This document shows positions 27,642 to 35,460 of a DNA stretch of 64,000 bases, piece after piece (position 1 is the first letter of the stretch; every line of letters begins with the position of its first letter). Position numbers and translations under genes: made by a program. Location: NCBI RefSeq assembly GCF_008180615.1, contig NZ_VTEH01000002.1, forward strand, positions 312,076 through 376,075, in the 5' to 3' direction. The notes beneath the pieces were generated by a model. It did not search any database. It was not told the origin of the DNA and saw nothing but the letters and a program-made list of their open reading frames with translations. This DNA comes from Rossellomorea vietnamensis. GTDB taxonomy: Bacteria > Bacillota > Bacilli > Bacillales > Bacillaceae_B.

Positions 27642-28202
27642 TCAAAGGATCAACGTGAACTTCTCCACTTCTTCATACTTAGGTGTCCGGTCGAGATGCG
27701 TCCGGTAGAGTACAAATTCCTCTATCCGGAAAACCAAAGGTTCTTTCAGTGAAAAAGGGGTAAGCAGGCTGCCGGCGAATCTTTCATCTCCACTCCACTT
27801 CCTTGCTATCGTAATGTGTGGATTGAAAGGCCTTTTGTCTAGTTCATATCCTTCCTGCAGGCATTTCGAGTACACAGCATCTCTTAAAGTGGACAAGGAA
27901 GAAGAAGGACTTACATCACTCCAGAGAATCCGGGGTGATGACGGATTCCCGAATGTTCCAAGATTTTGAACGGTTAATGAAAAAGAGGATAACTCTTTCT
28001 TCACCGCATGGATTCTGTCAATAGATTTTCTCAGACGTTCTTCTTCGGTGCTCCCCAAAAAAGCCAAAGTAATGTGGTAGTCCTGTGGATGTACCCATCG
28101 TTGAAACGGCAAAGCAGCTTTTACCCTTGACGACCAATCATCCATGCTTTTTTTCGTATCCTGCGGCAGCGGGACCGCATAAAAATAATGGTGTTGTTTC
28201 AT
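27642..28202 (-). CDS. thpR: RNA 2',3'-cyclic phosphodiesterase (2H family)
   Basis: The 186-residue 2H phosphoesterase has both HxT motifs, YHITLAFLG near residue 42 and FNPHITIAR near 130. It opens RNA 2',3'-cyclic phosphates and can ligate tRNA halves in vitro, by family. The start is ATG 28200-28202 with GGAAAGGTG upstream; a frame three codons longer has no ribosome site. It corresponds to ytlP of B. subtilis. Confidence 0.93.
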   Translation of the reverse strand: MKQHHYFYAVPLPQDTKKSMDDWSSRVKAALPFQRWVHPQDYHITLAFLGSTEEERLRKSIDRIHAVKKELSSFSLTVQNLGTFGNPSSPRILWSDVSPSSSLSTLRDAVYSKCLQEGYELDKRPFNPHITIARKWSGDERFAGSLLTPFSLKEPLVFRIEEFVLYRTHLDRTPKYEEVEKFTLIL

Positions 28203-28388
28203 CCTGCACACCTTTCCGTATTTTCATTAACTTTTATTTTATCAGACTAAGCATGCTACAGATATCTAAATCCGTAATTGCATGCAGGATTTCATCACAA
28301 TTATTGCCATCTTTAATAGCCTTTACGCCTGGTAATTAAACATTTCAGTGAAGAGATAGATGGGAACGACATCATGTTGTAATCAATT

Positions 28389-28413
28389 AAATCTTATATA
28401 TTTGATAAGATTT
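28389..28413. promoter_or_regulatory. Inverted repeat in cysteine synthase promoter region
   Basis: A 9-bp inverted repeat AAATCTTAT/ATAAGATTT with a 7-base spacer lies about 80 bases before the cysteine synthase gene. It overlaps a plausible promoter (TTGATA at 28402, 17 bases, TAACAT). It could be a repressor site; the regulator is not identified. No S-box or T-box is seen in 28214-28494. Confidence 0.4.
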
Positions 28414-28494
28414 GTTAGAATTAGTAACATAATAATATAATTACTGGACTTATAACGAAGAACTCATTGACTTTAAATGAAAGGGCGTATTGAT

Positions 28495-29424
28495 ATGAAA
28501 GTCGTTCAAAATATAGCAGATTTAATCGGAGATACACCGCTGGTCAAGTTGAATCGCCTGAAACCGGAAGGCGGAGCGGAGATTTATGTAAAACTGGAAT
28601 TCTACAACCCGAGCAAAAGTGTTAAAGACCGTGCTGCCTATCAAATGATTGTGGAGGCTGAGAACGCGGGGCTTTTAAAAGCAGGCTCCACCATCATTGA
28701 GCCCACAAGCGGAAACACCGGAATCGGGCTTGCGATGAATGCAGCAGCAAGAGGATATAAAGCAATCCTTGTCATGCCGGATACGATGACACAGGAAAGA
28801 ATCAACCTGCTGAAAGCCTATGGAGCGGAAGTGGTACTCACTCCGGGAGATGAAAAAATGCCGGGAGCGATTCAAAAGGCGAAAGACCTTACAAAGGAAA
28901 TCGAGAACAGCTTCATGCCGATGCAGTTTGAAAATGAATCTAACCCTAATGCGCACCGCAAAACAACAGCGGTGGAAATTGTCGAGGCAATGGAGGAACT
29001 GGGTAAACCTCTATCCGCATTCGTTGCCACAGCTGGTACCGGCGGAACGATCACAGGAACCGGGGAAGTATTAAGAGAACACTACAAGGATCTTGAAGTT
29101 CATGTAGTCGAGCCTGCGGGTTCACCTGTCCTTTCAGGCGGACAGCCGGGCAAACATAAATTGGTCGGTACAAGCCCTGGTTTCATCCCAGAAATTTTGA
29201 ATCAAGATGTATACGATGAAATCCATAAAATAGAGGATGAAGATGCATATGATATCGCAAGGCGCATGGCCAGCGAAGAGGGGATTCTGGTCGGCCCATC
29301 TTCAGGCGCAGCCTGCTACGCCGCAATCCAGGTAGCCAAAAAGCTATCACCTGATGATATCGTGATATGCATCGCTTGTGATACAGGAGAAAGATACCTG
29401 TCCAGCGATTTGTTTCGATTCTAA
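28495..29424 (+). CDS. ytkP: Cysteine synthase (O-acetylserine sulfhydrylase family)
   Basis: This 309-residue PLP enzyme forms cysteine from O-acetylserine and sulfide. The PLP lysine lies in SKSVKDRAA near residue 40, the substrate loop is TSGNTGIGLAM near 70, and the phosphate loop is TAGTGGTITGTGE near 175. ATG 28495 follows AAAGGG by nine bases, so an upstream ATG at 28477 is not used. It lies next to thpR as ytkP does in B. subtilis. The conserved gene order ends here. Confidence 0.93.
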   Translation: MKVVQNIADLIGDTPLVKLNRLKPEGGAEIYVKLEFYNPSKSVKDRAAYQMIVEAENAGLLKAGSTIIEPTSGNTGIGLAMNAAARGYKAILVMPDTMTQERINLLKAYGAEVVLTPGDEKMPGAIQKAKDLTKEIENSFMPMQFENESNPNAHRKTTAVEIVEAMEELGKPLSAFVATAGTGGTITGTGEVLREHYKDLEVHVVEPAGSPVLSGGQPGKHKLVGTSPGFIPEILNQDVYDEIHKIEDEDAYDIARRMASEEGILVGPSSGAACYAAIQVAKKLSPDDIVICIACDTGERYLSSDLFRF

Positions 29425-29435
29425 TCAAGACTAAC

Positions 29436-29472
29436 AAGGCGTGAGTTCTTCCTGAGGAGGACCTCACGCCTT
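29436..29472 (+). terminator. Terminator after cysteine synthase
   Basis: A 10-bp stem AAGGCGTGAG/CTCACGCCTT (29436-29445 with 29463-29472) is followed by TTTAATTT. Confidence 0.85.
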
Positions 29473-29488
29473 TAATTTATGCATGCAC

Positions 29489-29607
29489 AAAAGCGTAAGC
29501 GCCTTGTCCAGCCCCGACAGGCAAATGTTCCTCTGAGAACAAAAGGCGATCTTTCCTTTTATTCCCAGAGGGTTATTTGACCCCGAGGGGCTGGGCGCTG
29601 AAGCACC
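29489..29607. repeat. bcr-like hairpin element, copy 1
   Basis: This element of about 119 bases has outer inverted arms (AGCGCCTTGTCCAGCCCC against GGGGCTGGGCGCT) and an inner pairing around a T-rich loop. It matches 60551-60669 closely. Such small non-coding mobile-like elements are scattered in Bacillus genomes. It sits between two genes read toward each other. Confidence 0.8.
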
Positions 29608-29628
29608 CTTCATGTATACTCACTCAGT

Positions 29629-30369
29629 CTATTTATCACTCCAGCGAAAGAAGCGGGATGCAAGGTATGTGGAAACGACAGCAATGCCGAGCAGGACACC
29701 AACTTCAAGCCCGTATTCTGTAATTGGTGCTTCACTCCATGTCCCGCGAAGCATTTGGATCACATAATACAAAGGAAGGATTTTTGCTGTATATTGAAGC
29801 ACAGTAGGCATCATTTCAAGCGGAAAAGTCGCTCCAGATAAAAACAGCATCAGGTTCAGGAACAAAGAGCTGATGGCAGCCGCGCTTTGTGTGTTCTTGG
29901 CTAGCGATGTCAGAAAGAGTGCGAAAGGAAAAAAGGCAAGGATGCTGATCAAAAGAGCCAAGAGCGTACTGCCAATATAAGCTGGCATGGACAGGTCATA
30001 CATCAGCATGCCAAACACCATCAACAGGACAGCAGAGATTGCAAAAATGACAGTCCCCTGGAAGGTATGAGCGGCAAGGATTTTCCACGGCTGAAGCGGA
30101 GTTGATTGGTATCTCCTCAGTACACCTGTTTCACGGTAACCGGTTAATACCGTTCCCAAGGTAAAGAAAGAGGTGGTGACAATATTGACGCCAATCCAGG
30201 CAGGAACGAACATTTCAGCAAACATTCTCTCATCCAATTCCTGCCCGACAAACATGGATCCAAACAGCCAAATCATGGCCACTGGGAATAAAAAGGTCCA
30301 AAACACACTGAGGCGGTCTCTGAAGAACATTCTCGTTTCTAAAGTAGCAAGCTTTGTAATAGCCGTCAT
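29629..30369 (-). CDS. ABC-2 type transporter permease
   Basis: The 246-residue protein has about six membrane helices and ABC-2 family sequence (MFFRDRLSVFWTFLFPVAMIW; FLSGATFPLEMMPTVLQ). It overlaps the ATPase stop by 4 bases, so the two form one exporter of the drug/antibiotic or daunorubicin-resistance type. The substrate is unknown. It begins the accessory part of the window. Confidence 0.92.
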   Translation of the reverse strand: MTAITKLATLETRMFFRDRLSVFWTFLFPVAMIWLFGSMFVGQELDERMFAEMFVPAWIGVNIVTTSFFTLGTVLTGYRETGVLRRYQSTPLQPWKILAAHTFQGTVIFAISAVLLMVFGMLMYDLSMPAYIGSTLLALLISILAFFPFALFLTSLAKNTQSAAAISSLFLNLMLFLSGATFPLEMMPTVLQYTAKILPLYYVIQMLRGTWSEAPITEYGLEVGVLLGIAVVSTYLASRFFRWSDK

Positions 30370-31280
30370 CCTGCAGCCTCCTCCTTTTCAAGATAATGAA
30401 CAAACAGGTCATCAAGAGAGCCTTTTTCAAATCTAAAATCAGAAAGTACAATCCCATGATCATGGCAGTATGTAAAAATACGATAAGCTGTCTCCTGCTG
30501 ATTCTCACTGAAAACCTTAAATACTTTATCCTCTTTTTCCACCCTGACCACTTCAGGCAGTGCCTCTAAAAATCGCTGATCAACCTGGTTGCTTTCAAAT
30601 GCAATATACTGTCCTGATGGGTTGTCTAGTAACTCTTCAGGTGTATTCAATGCTTTCAGCTCACCGCTGTAAATCATCGCTACACGATCACAAAGCTTTT
30701 CTGCTTCCTCCATATAATGGGTCGTGACGACAATCGTACATCCCTCATCCCTTAACATTCTGATCATCGACCACATTTCCCTCCGCGCATGCGGATCCAA
30801 CCCCATACTCGGTTCATCAAGAAACACAATTTCAGGGCTGTGCAGCGTCGCGAGTGCAAGGGTCACCCTTTGCTTCCAGCCGCCGGACAAATCCTCAAAA
30901 CGCACATTCATTTTCTCATCCAGATTCAACAAGTCGATCAGATACTCTTTCTTTGTGGTATTACTATAAAACGAGGCAAACAGGTCCATCGCCTCCTTCA
31001 CCTTCATTTTTCTCTGAATCGAGGTAGCTTGAAACTGTACACCTATCCGTTTATTCAACTCTCTCAGCTGCTGGCTGGGAACCAGCCCCAGTACATCTAT
31101 CGTTCCTTGGGTCGGCTTACTGATTCCCTCAAGCATTTCAAGTGTCGTCGTCTTCCCCGCTCCATTCGGTCCAATGATCCCGAAGATTTCTCCTCTTCTT
31201 ACTGAAAAAGAAATATTTTTCACCGCTTGGACGCTGCCAAAGTTTTTAGACAAATTTTCAACTGTAATAACTTTCTCCAT
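30366..31280 (-). CDS. ABC transporter ATP-binding protein
   Basis: The 304-residue ATPase has Walker A GPNGAGKTT near residue 38, the signature LSGGWKQR near 132, Walker B IVFLDEPSMGLDPH and the switch His in VTTHYMEEAE. The C-terminal 80 residues are typical of drug-export ATPases. ATG 31278-31280 follows GGGGGAG. It is coupled to the permease gene. Confidence 0.95.
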   Translation of the reverse strand: MEKVITVENLSKNFGSVQAVKNISFSVRRGEIFGIIGPNGAGKTTTLEMLEGISKPTQGTIDVLGLVPSQQLRELNKRIGVQFQATSIQRKMKVKEAMDLFASFYSNTTKKEYLIDLLNLDEKMNVRFEDLSGGWKQRVTLALATLHSPEIVFLDEPSMGLDPHARREMWSMIRMLRDEGCTIVVTTHYMEEAEKLCDRVAMIYSGELKALNTPEELLDNPSGQYIAFESNQVDQRFLEALPEVVRVEKEDKVFKVFSENQQETAYRIFTYCHDHGIVLSDFRFEKGSLDDLFVHYLEKEEAAG

Positions 31281-31406
31281 TATTCTCTCCCCCTTATACT
31301 TTAATTTCTCTGATTTACAAACCCCTCTACCAGACTATGAAGCAAGTCATATGATTAGGGGTTTTTTATGTAAAATTTTTTTGAATTCCCTTCTGTTCTT
31401 CCTTTT

Positions 31407-31569
31407 TTAAAAATTTGATTCCTTATATACCTCATCTTCCAGCACTTCAATTCTTCTTTTCAACATGGAGTTCTCTTTTTTCACTTCATATGAGTTATAA
31501 AACGCCCCCGCAGCAAGGGAAAAGACAAACCAGTCTCAGAGCGAATGCACCTCCTGCCCATGCCCACAT
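31407..31569 (-). pseudogene. Possible frameshifted small membrane-protein remnant
   Basis: From ATG at 31567-31569 a short frame (MWAWAGGAFALR) breaks. A second frame then continues with a hydrophobic stretch and a coiled tail (YEVKKENSMLKRRIEVLEDE) to a stop at 31407. Joined by one indel near 31530, they resemble the small one-helix plus coiled-tail proteins seen in Bacillus. The evidence is thin, as there is no good ribosome site at the ATG. Confidence 0.3.
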
Positions 31570-31866
31570 AGCTTGTAGACATACTGAGACTTCGTTGACA
31601 AACTATCCCAATCCATTCAATCTGGGCTACTATATATACGGCAGATAAGTATTTAGGTTTCATAAAATTCAGATAATACTATGGATGATTATGTTTTTCT
31701 TCAGGAGAATTCATCTTGAGTTGGTTTCTGTTCTTGAAAACAATTAATTGGACAAGAATCTTGGTTCATCCAGTCTTCAAACTTCATTTCCTGTAATGAT
31801 AGAAGGGCTGCTTAACAAGAACATTTATGTATTGGGGGAATTAACTTAGGTAGAATTTTGCAAGAT
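31570..31866. other. Intergenic stretch without recognised gene
   Basis: AT-rich sequence lies between the ABC transporter region and array B. I see no coding frame with a ribosome site and no structured RNA. Confidence 0.5.
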
Positions 31867-32310
31867 TTGCTTTGACAGCGCGTTTTAAGCCGTACCGTAC
31901 CATTACCTTAAGAAAATCTGATTTAATGGTACGTTTTACACTGAATCATACCTTTATCCAAGTAAGATTCATTTTAAACGGCACGTTTTGCGTTGAATCA
32001 TACCATTTCCAAAGGAGAATCTGTTTTTAATGGTACGTTTTACGCTGAATCATACCATTATCCAAGTAAGAATCATTTTTAACGGCACGTTTTGCGTTGA
32101 ATCATACCATTTTCCAAGTAAGATTCGCTTTTAACGGCACGTTATGCGTTGAATCATACCATTGTCCAAGTAAGATTCATTTTTAACGGCACGGTTTGCG
32201 TTGAAACATACCAATGTCCAAGTAAGATTCATTTTTAACGGCACGGTTTGCGTTGAATCATACCATTGTCGAAGGAGAATCTGTTTTTTAATGGTACGTT
32301 TACCATCTAC
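31867..32310. repeat. 52-bp tandem array B (9 units)
   Basis: CGTTT/CGGTT positions fall at 31881, 31932, 31984, 32036, 32088, 32140, 32192, 32244 and 32297, spaced 51, then 52 six times, then 53. A unit runs TTTTTAATGGTACGTTTTACG or TTTTTAACGGCACGTTTTGCG, then TGAATCATACCATT and GTCCAAGTAAGATTCA. Two inverted repeats are seen: AATGGTA with TACCATT, and GAATC with GATTC. The array lies between divergent genes. Confidence 0.95.
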
Positions 32311-32495
32311 TGTAATACCTAATGCACTGGCTTACACCCCCGCCTTTTCAACCGCATATTAAACCATAAAATTCCTGCTAAATCATTACAATTTGACACA
32401 ATTAAAACAACTTAGTTTTTTCGATATACAAAGTATTAAAACTCCGTTATACTAGTCATGTAAGCACTTAAATTTTTTTAATGGGGAGATTAATT

Positions 32496-33473
32496 ATGAG
32501 CAAAAACTCAAAACAAAATGAACCATTAGTTACGCATATTTTCACAGCCGACCCTTCTGCACATGTTTTTGAAGGAAAGCTTTATATCTATCCTTCTCAT
32601 GATCTTGACCATAATGGACCGACCAATGATAATGGTGACCAATATGCCATGGAAGATTACCATGTCTTGTCGATGGAAGATGAAAACGCGCCATGTGTGG
32701 ATCATGGAGAAGCACTTCATCTAAAAGATGTACCTTGGGCCAGCCAGCAGCTTTGGGCGCCGGATGCGGCATTCAAGAATGATCAATATTACTTATACTT
32801 CCCTGCGAGGGATAAGGACGGAATCTTCAGAATCGGTGTGGCCACAAGTTCTAATCCTGCAGGACCTTTTACTCCTCAGGAAAATTACATACCGGGAAGC
32901 TACAGTATCGATCCGGCCGTTTTTGTTGATGAAGATGACAAAGCGTATATGTACTTTGGAGGATTATGGGGAGGACAGCTTGAGAAGTGGCAGACGGAGA
33001 CTTTTACAGCTGACGCAGAAGGTCCCGCTTCAAGCGCTCCTGCAATAGGACCGCGAGTAGCAGAGCTGAACGATGACATGCTGACCTTTAAAAATGACCC
33101 GGCAGAAATCTCAATTGTCGATGAAGACGGCAATCCGATTACAGCTGGAGATGAAGACCGAAGATATTTTGAAGGTCCTTGGATGCACAAATATAATGGT
33201 CTTTATTATTTGTCTTATTCAACCGGAACCACTCACAAAATCGTCTACGCGGTCAGCGAAAACCCTCAGGGGCCTTTCGTCTTTAAAGGAACGATTCTGA
33301 CTCCTGTCAGCGGCTGGACCACGCATCATTCCATAGTCCAGTTCAAAGAGAAGTGGTATTTATTTTATCATGACTGCTCCCTGTCAGGCGGAGTGGATCA
33401 TAAGCGTTCGGTCAAATTCACTGAGCTGAAATATAACGAAGATGGAAGCATACAGACGATTGATCCTAAGTGA
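32496..33473 (+). CDS. GH43-family glycosidase (arabinanase/xylosidase type)
   Basis: The 325-residue five-blade beta-propeller glycosidase is without a signal peptide, hence intracellular. Family residues are Asp19 in TADPSAHVF (general base), an Asp in SYSIDPAVF near residue 138 (pKa modulator) and a Glu in FEGPWMHKYNG near 226 (general acid). The likely substrates are arabino- or xylo-oligosaccharides. ATG 32496 follows GGGGAG. A TATACT box (32448) and an imperfect cre-like TGTAAGCACTTAAA (32459-32472) lie upstream, suggesting but not proving catabolite control. It stands alone, with no sugar transporter nearby. Confidence 0.9.
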   Translation: MSKNSKQNEPLVTHIFTADPSAHVFEGKLYIYPSHDLDHNGPTNDNGDQYAMEDYHVLSMEDENAPCVDHGEALHLKDVPWASQQLWAPDAAFKNDQYYLYFPARDKDGIFRIGVATSSNPAGPFTPQENYIPGSYSIDPAVFVDEDDKAYMYFGGLWGGQLEKWQTETFTADAEGPASSAPAIGPRVAELNDDMLTFKNDPAEISIVDEDGNPITAGDEDRRYFEGPWMHKYNGLYYLSYSTGTTHKIVYAVSENPQGPFVFKGTILTPVSGWTTHHSIVQFKEKWYLFYHDCSLSGGVDHKRSVKFTELKYNEDGSIQTIDPK

Positions 33474-33491
33474 TCGATTCGATTGACCAAC

Positions 33492-33523
33492 AGCCGGCTC
33501 TCTTTTGAGGGCCGGCTTTTTTT
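33492..33523 (+). terminator. Terminator after GH43 gene
   Basis: AGCCGGC (33492-33498) pairs with GCCGGCT (33511-33517), followed by a T run. Confidence 0.88.
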
Positions 33524-33550
33524 GGCCTTTTGGATTGCTGCTTTTGTACA

Positions 33551-34005
33551 ATAGGGTGTTTTGCGGCTAATCACCATACTATAAAGCAGTTTACCGTTTT
33601 TAGCAGGGTGTTTTCGAGCTAATCACCCTACTATAGAGCTCTTTTTCGATTTTAATAGGATGTTTTCGGGCTAATCACCCTACTATAGAGCTCTTTTCCG
33701 TTTTTAGTAGGGTGTTTAGAGCCTAATCACCATGCTATAAGGCTCTTTTTCGATTTAAATAGGGTGTTTAGAGGCTAATCACCCTACTATAGAGCTCTTT
33801 TCCGTTTTTAGTAGGGTGTTTAGAGCCTAATCACCATGCTATAAGGCTCTTTTTCGATTTTAATAGGGTGTTTTCCCGCTAATCACCATGCTATAAAGCT
33901 CTTTCCTGATTTTAATAGGGTGTTTTCCCGCTAATCACCATGCTATAAAGCTCTTTCCTGATTTTAATAGGGTGTTTTCCCGCTAATCACCATGCTATAG
34001 ACAGG
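33551..34005. repeat. 52-bp tandem array C (9 units)
   Basis: GGGTGTTT (GGATGTTT in one unit) starts at 33554, 33606, 33658, 33710, 33762, 33814, 33866, 33918 and 33970, an exact 52-base period throughout. Arms TAGTAGGGTG and CACCCTACTA form one inverted repeat. A second, AGAGCC with GGCTCT, encloses the right arm and is followed by TTTTT. The same family occurs at 13305-13475. Confidence 0.96.
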
Positions 34006-34030
34006 TGCATTCACCGGCACTTTTTAAAAA

Positions 34031-34150
34031 AACACTCTTTTCGCAAGAACTCTGGCTGTTGCAAAAGTAATGCTCCTCCATCATGCAGGCTTGCATTGAG
34101 TCTCCTTCGGCTTCGTCAGTACAAAAAGTCGTATCGCCCCAGCCTGCCAC
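34031..34150. repeat. Degenerate REP-like repeat
   Basis: The block begins AACACTCTTTTCGCAAGA and CTGGCTGTTG like the other REP-like copies. It then keeps only scattered matches (GAGTCTCCTTCGGCTTCG). It directly follows array C. The remainder to 34302 has no recognised gene. Confidence 0.5.
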
Positions 34151-34302
34151 TCAAGGATACTGTTCTAAAAGAAATCGATTGAGGTAGTAAGATTTCATAG
34201 TTTTCTGCCTTTACAGTTAGTTGACGGTAATAGAGTTTACACGGTATGGTTACCTAGATAAAGAGCTGGTTTTAAAAAATTTTTAGAACAAGGTGAGTTC
34301 AC

Positions 34303-34863
34303 GTGGAAAATATAATAGCAGAATGGCTGGGTTCCCTGAATGGGCCTGCTGCCGCAGGAGTCAGCATCCTTTTAAACATCATTATCAGCACACTCGGGGT
34401 CATTCCCAGTGTATTTTTAACAGCCGCCAATATCTCCATCTTCGGTTTCGAATTTGGTTTATTTCTGTCATTCACCGGGGAAGTACTTGGTGCAATCATC
34501 AGTTTCATTCTCTACCGTAAAGGATTAAGAAAAATCGCAAGCAGGAAAAGCATTCAACAGAAGCATTTAAAAAAGCTGCTGCATTCCAAAGGCAGGGAAG
34601 CATTCCTCCTGGTTTTGGGCCTTAGATTGTTTCCTTTTGCACCATCCGGTTTGGTCACGCTGGCGGGCGCTTTCAGTACAATGAGCATCCTCAATTTCGC
34701 AGCCGCAAGTACACTTGGTAAGATTCCGGCCATTCTCATAGAAGCCTATTCCGTTCAGGAAGTGCTTCTGATGAGTGGAACAGGAAAATTCATTTTGACT
34801 CTCACTGCCATTGTGTTGATTGGGTCTTTCATTATCAGAGTCCGTAAGTCACCTCGAAGATGA
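34303..34863 (+). CDS. TVP38/TMEM64 (VTT-domain) membrane protein
   Basis: The 186-residue protein has about four or five membrane helices and the VTT-domain signature (GLRLFPFAPSGLVTLAGA, preceded by FTGEVLGAIISFILYR). Family members (DedA/TVP38) take part in lipid scrambling and membrane homeostasis. GTG 34303 follows AAGGTGAG by five bases. No partner gene is near. Confidence 0.85.
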   Translation: MENIIAEWLGSLNGPAAAGVSILLNIIISTLGVIPSVFLTAANISIFGFEFGLFLSFTGEVLGAIISFILYRKGLRKIASRKSIQQKHLKKLLHSKGREAFLLVLGLRLFPFAPSGLVTLAGAFSTMSILNFAAASTLGKIPAILIEAYSVQEVLLMSGTGKFILTLTAIVLIGSFIIRVRKSPRR

Positions 34864-34881
34864 CTCTTCAGGGAGCCATTC

Positions 34882-34985
34882 ATAAAAAAGTGTAAGCTTC
34901 GGCTGGAAAATCTCCCCTGAAAAAAAGGCGATTTTGTCTTTTATTATCCAAGTGTTATTTGGATCGCAAGCCAGCCCCTCCCTTC
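34882..34985. repeat. Degenerate bcr-like element
   Basis: Starting AAAAAAGTGTAAGC and ending near AGCCAGCCCCTC, it keeps the AAAGGCGATTTTGTCTTTTATT core seen in the bcr-like copies. It has lost symmetry. Confidence 0.5.
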
Positions 34986-34989
34986 AAAT

Positions 34990-35330
34990 GGAGAGGACGC
35001 AGCGGCCTTTTTAAGCATGAACTTGGCTCGATCGCTCATATTCTGGATTTCCCGCTCGTATTTGTGGATAAAGCGATCGTATAGTTGCATACTTCGCTCA
35101 TAAATGTCTATAACCCGATCGTATTTTTGCATAACCCGCTCGCAAGCCCACCTCATCCCTTCAGCTGGAGAGGGCGCATGCACTTTTTAAAGTATGCACT
35201 TAGCTCGCTCGCTCATATTCTGAATTTCCCGCAAGTATTTGTGTATAAAACGATCGTATAGTTGCATTCTCCGCTCATAAATGTGCATAACCCGATCGTA
35301 TTTTTGCATAACCCGCTCGCAAGCCACGCC
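34990..35330. repeat. Duplicated block of 21-bp repeats
   Basis: CGCTCGTA/CGATCGTA-type unit starts occur at 35053, 35074, 35095, 35116 and 35137, exactly 21 bases apart. The whole block of about 180 bases is repeated once between about 35170 and 35325. On the minus strand each copy can be read as heptads such as YDRFIHKYERE in two short frames (34944-35183 and 35187-35378). Neither frame has a ribosome site I trust, so I annotate a repeat, not genes. Confidence 0.8.
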
Positions 35331-35460
35331 ACAAGACCATTCTCCTATCTGCTGCATGCCAATCAGCTCATTTTCCAAAAAATGCTTCTTAAACTGATAG
35401 GATTTCCGATAGGATAGATGGGGAGGACTTCCCCTATTTCGGATGAAATGGAGTGGGAAA

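Noticed and set aside
28214..28494. S-box or T-box leader before the cysteine synthase gene
   Set aside because: None of the conserved sequence blocks is present; only a simple inverted repeat is seen.
32459..32472. cre site for CcpA before the GH43 gene
   Set aside because: The central CG of the consensus is CA, so I mention it only as weak in the gene entry.
34944..35378. Two minus-strand frames of 79 and 63 codons
   Set aside because: They are products of 21-bp repeats, lack good ribosome sites and differ at their ends. I kept them as a repeat feature.
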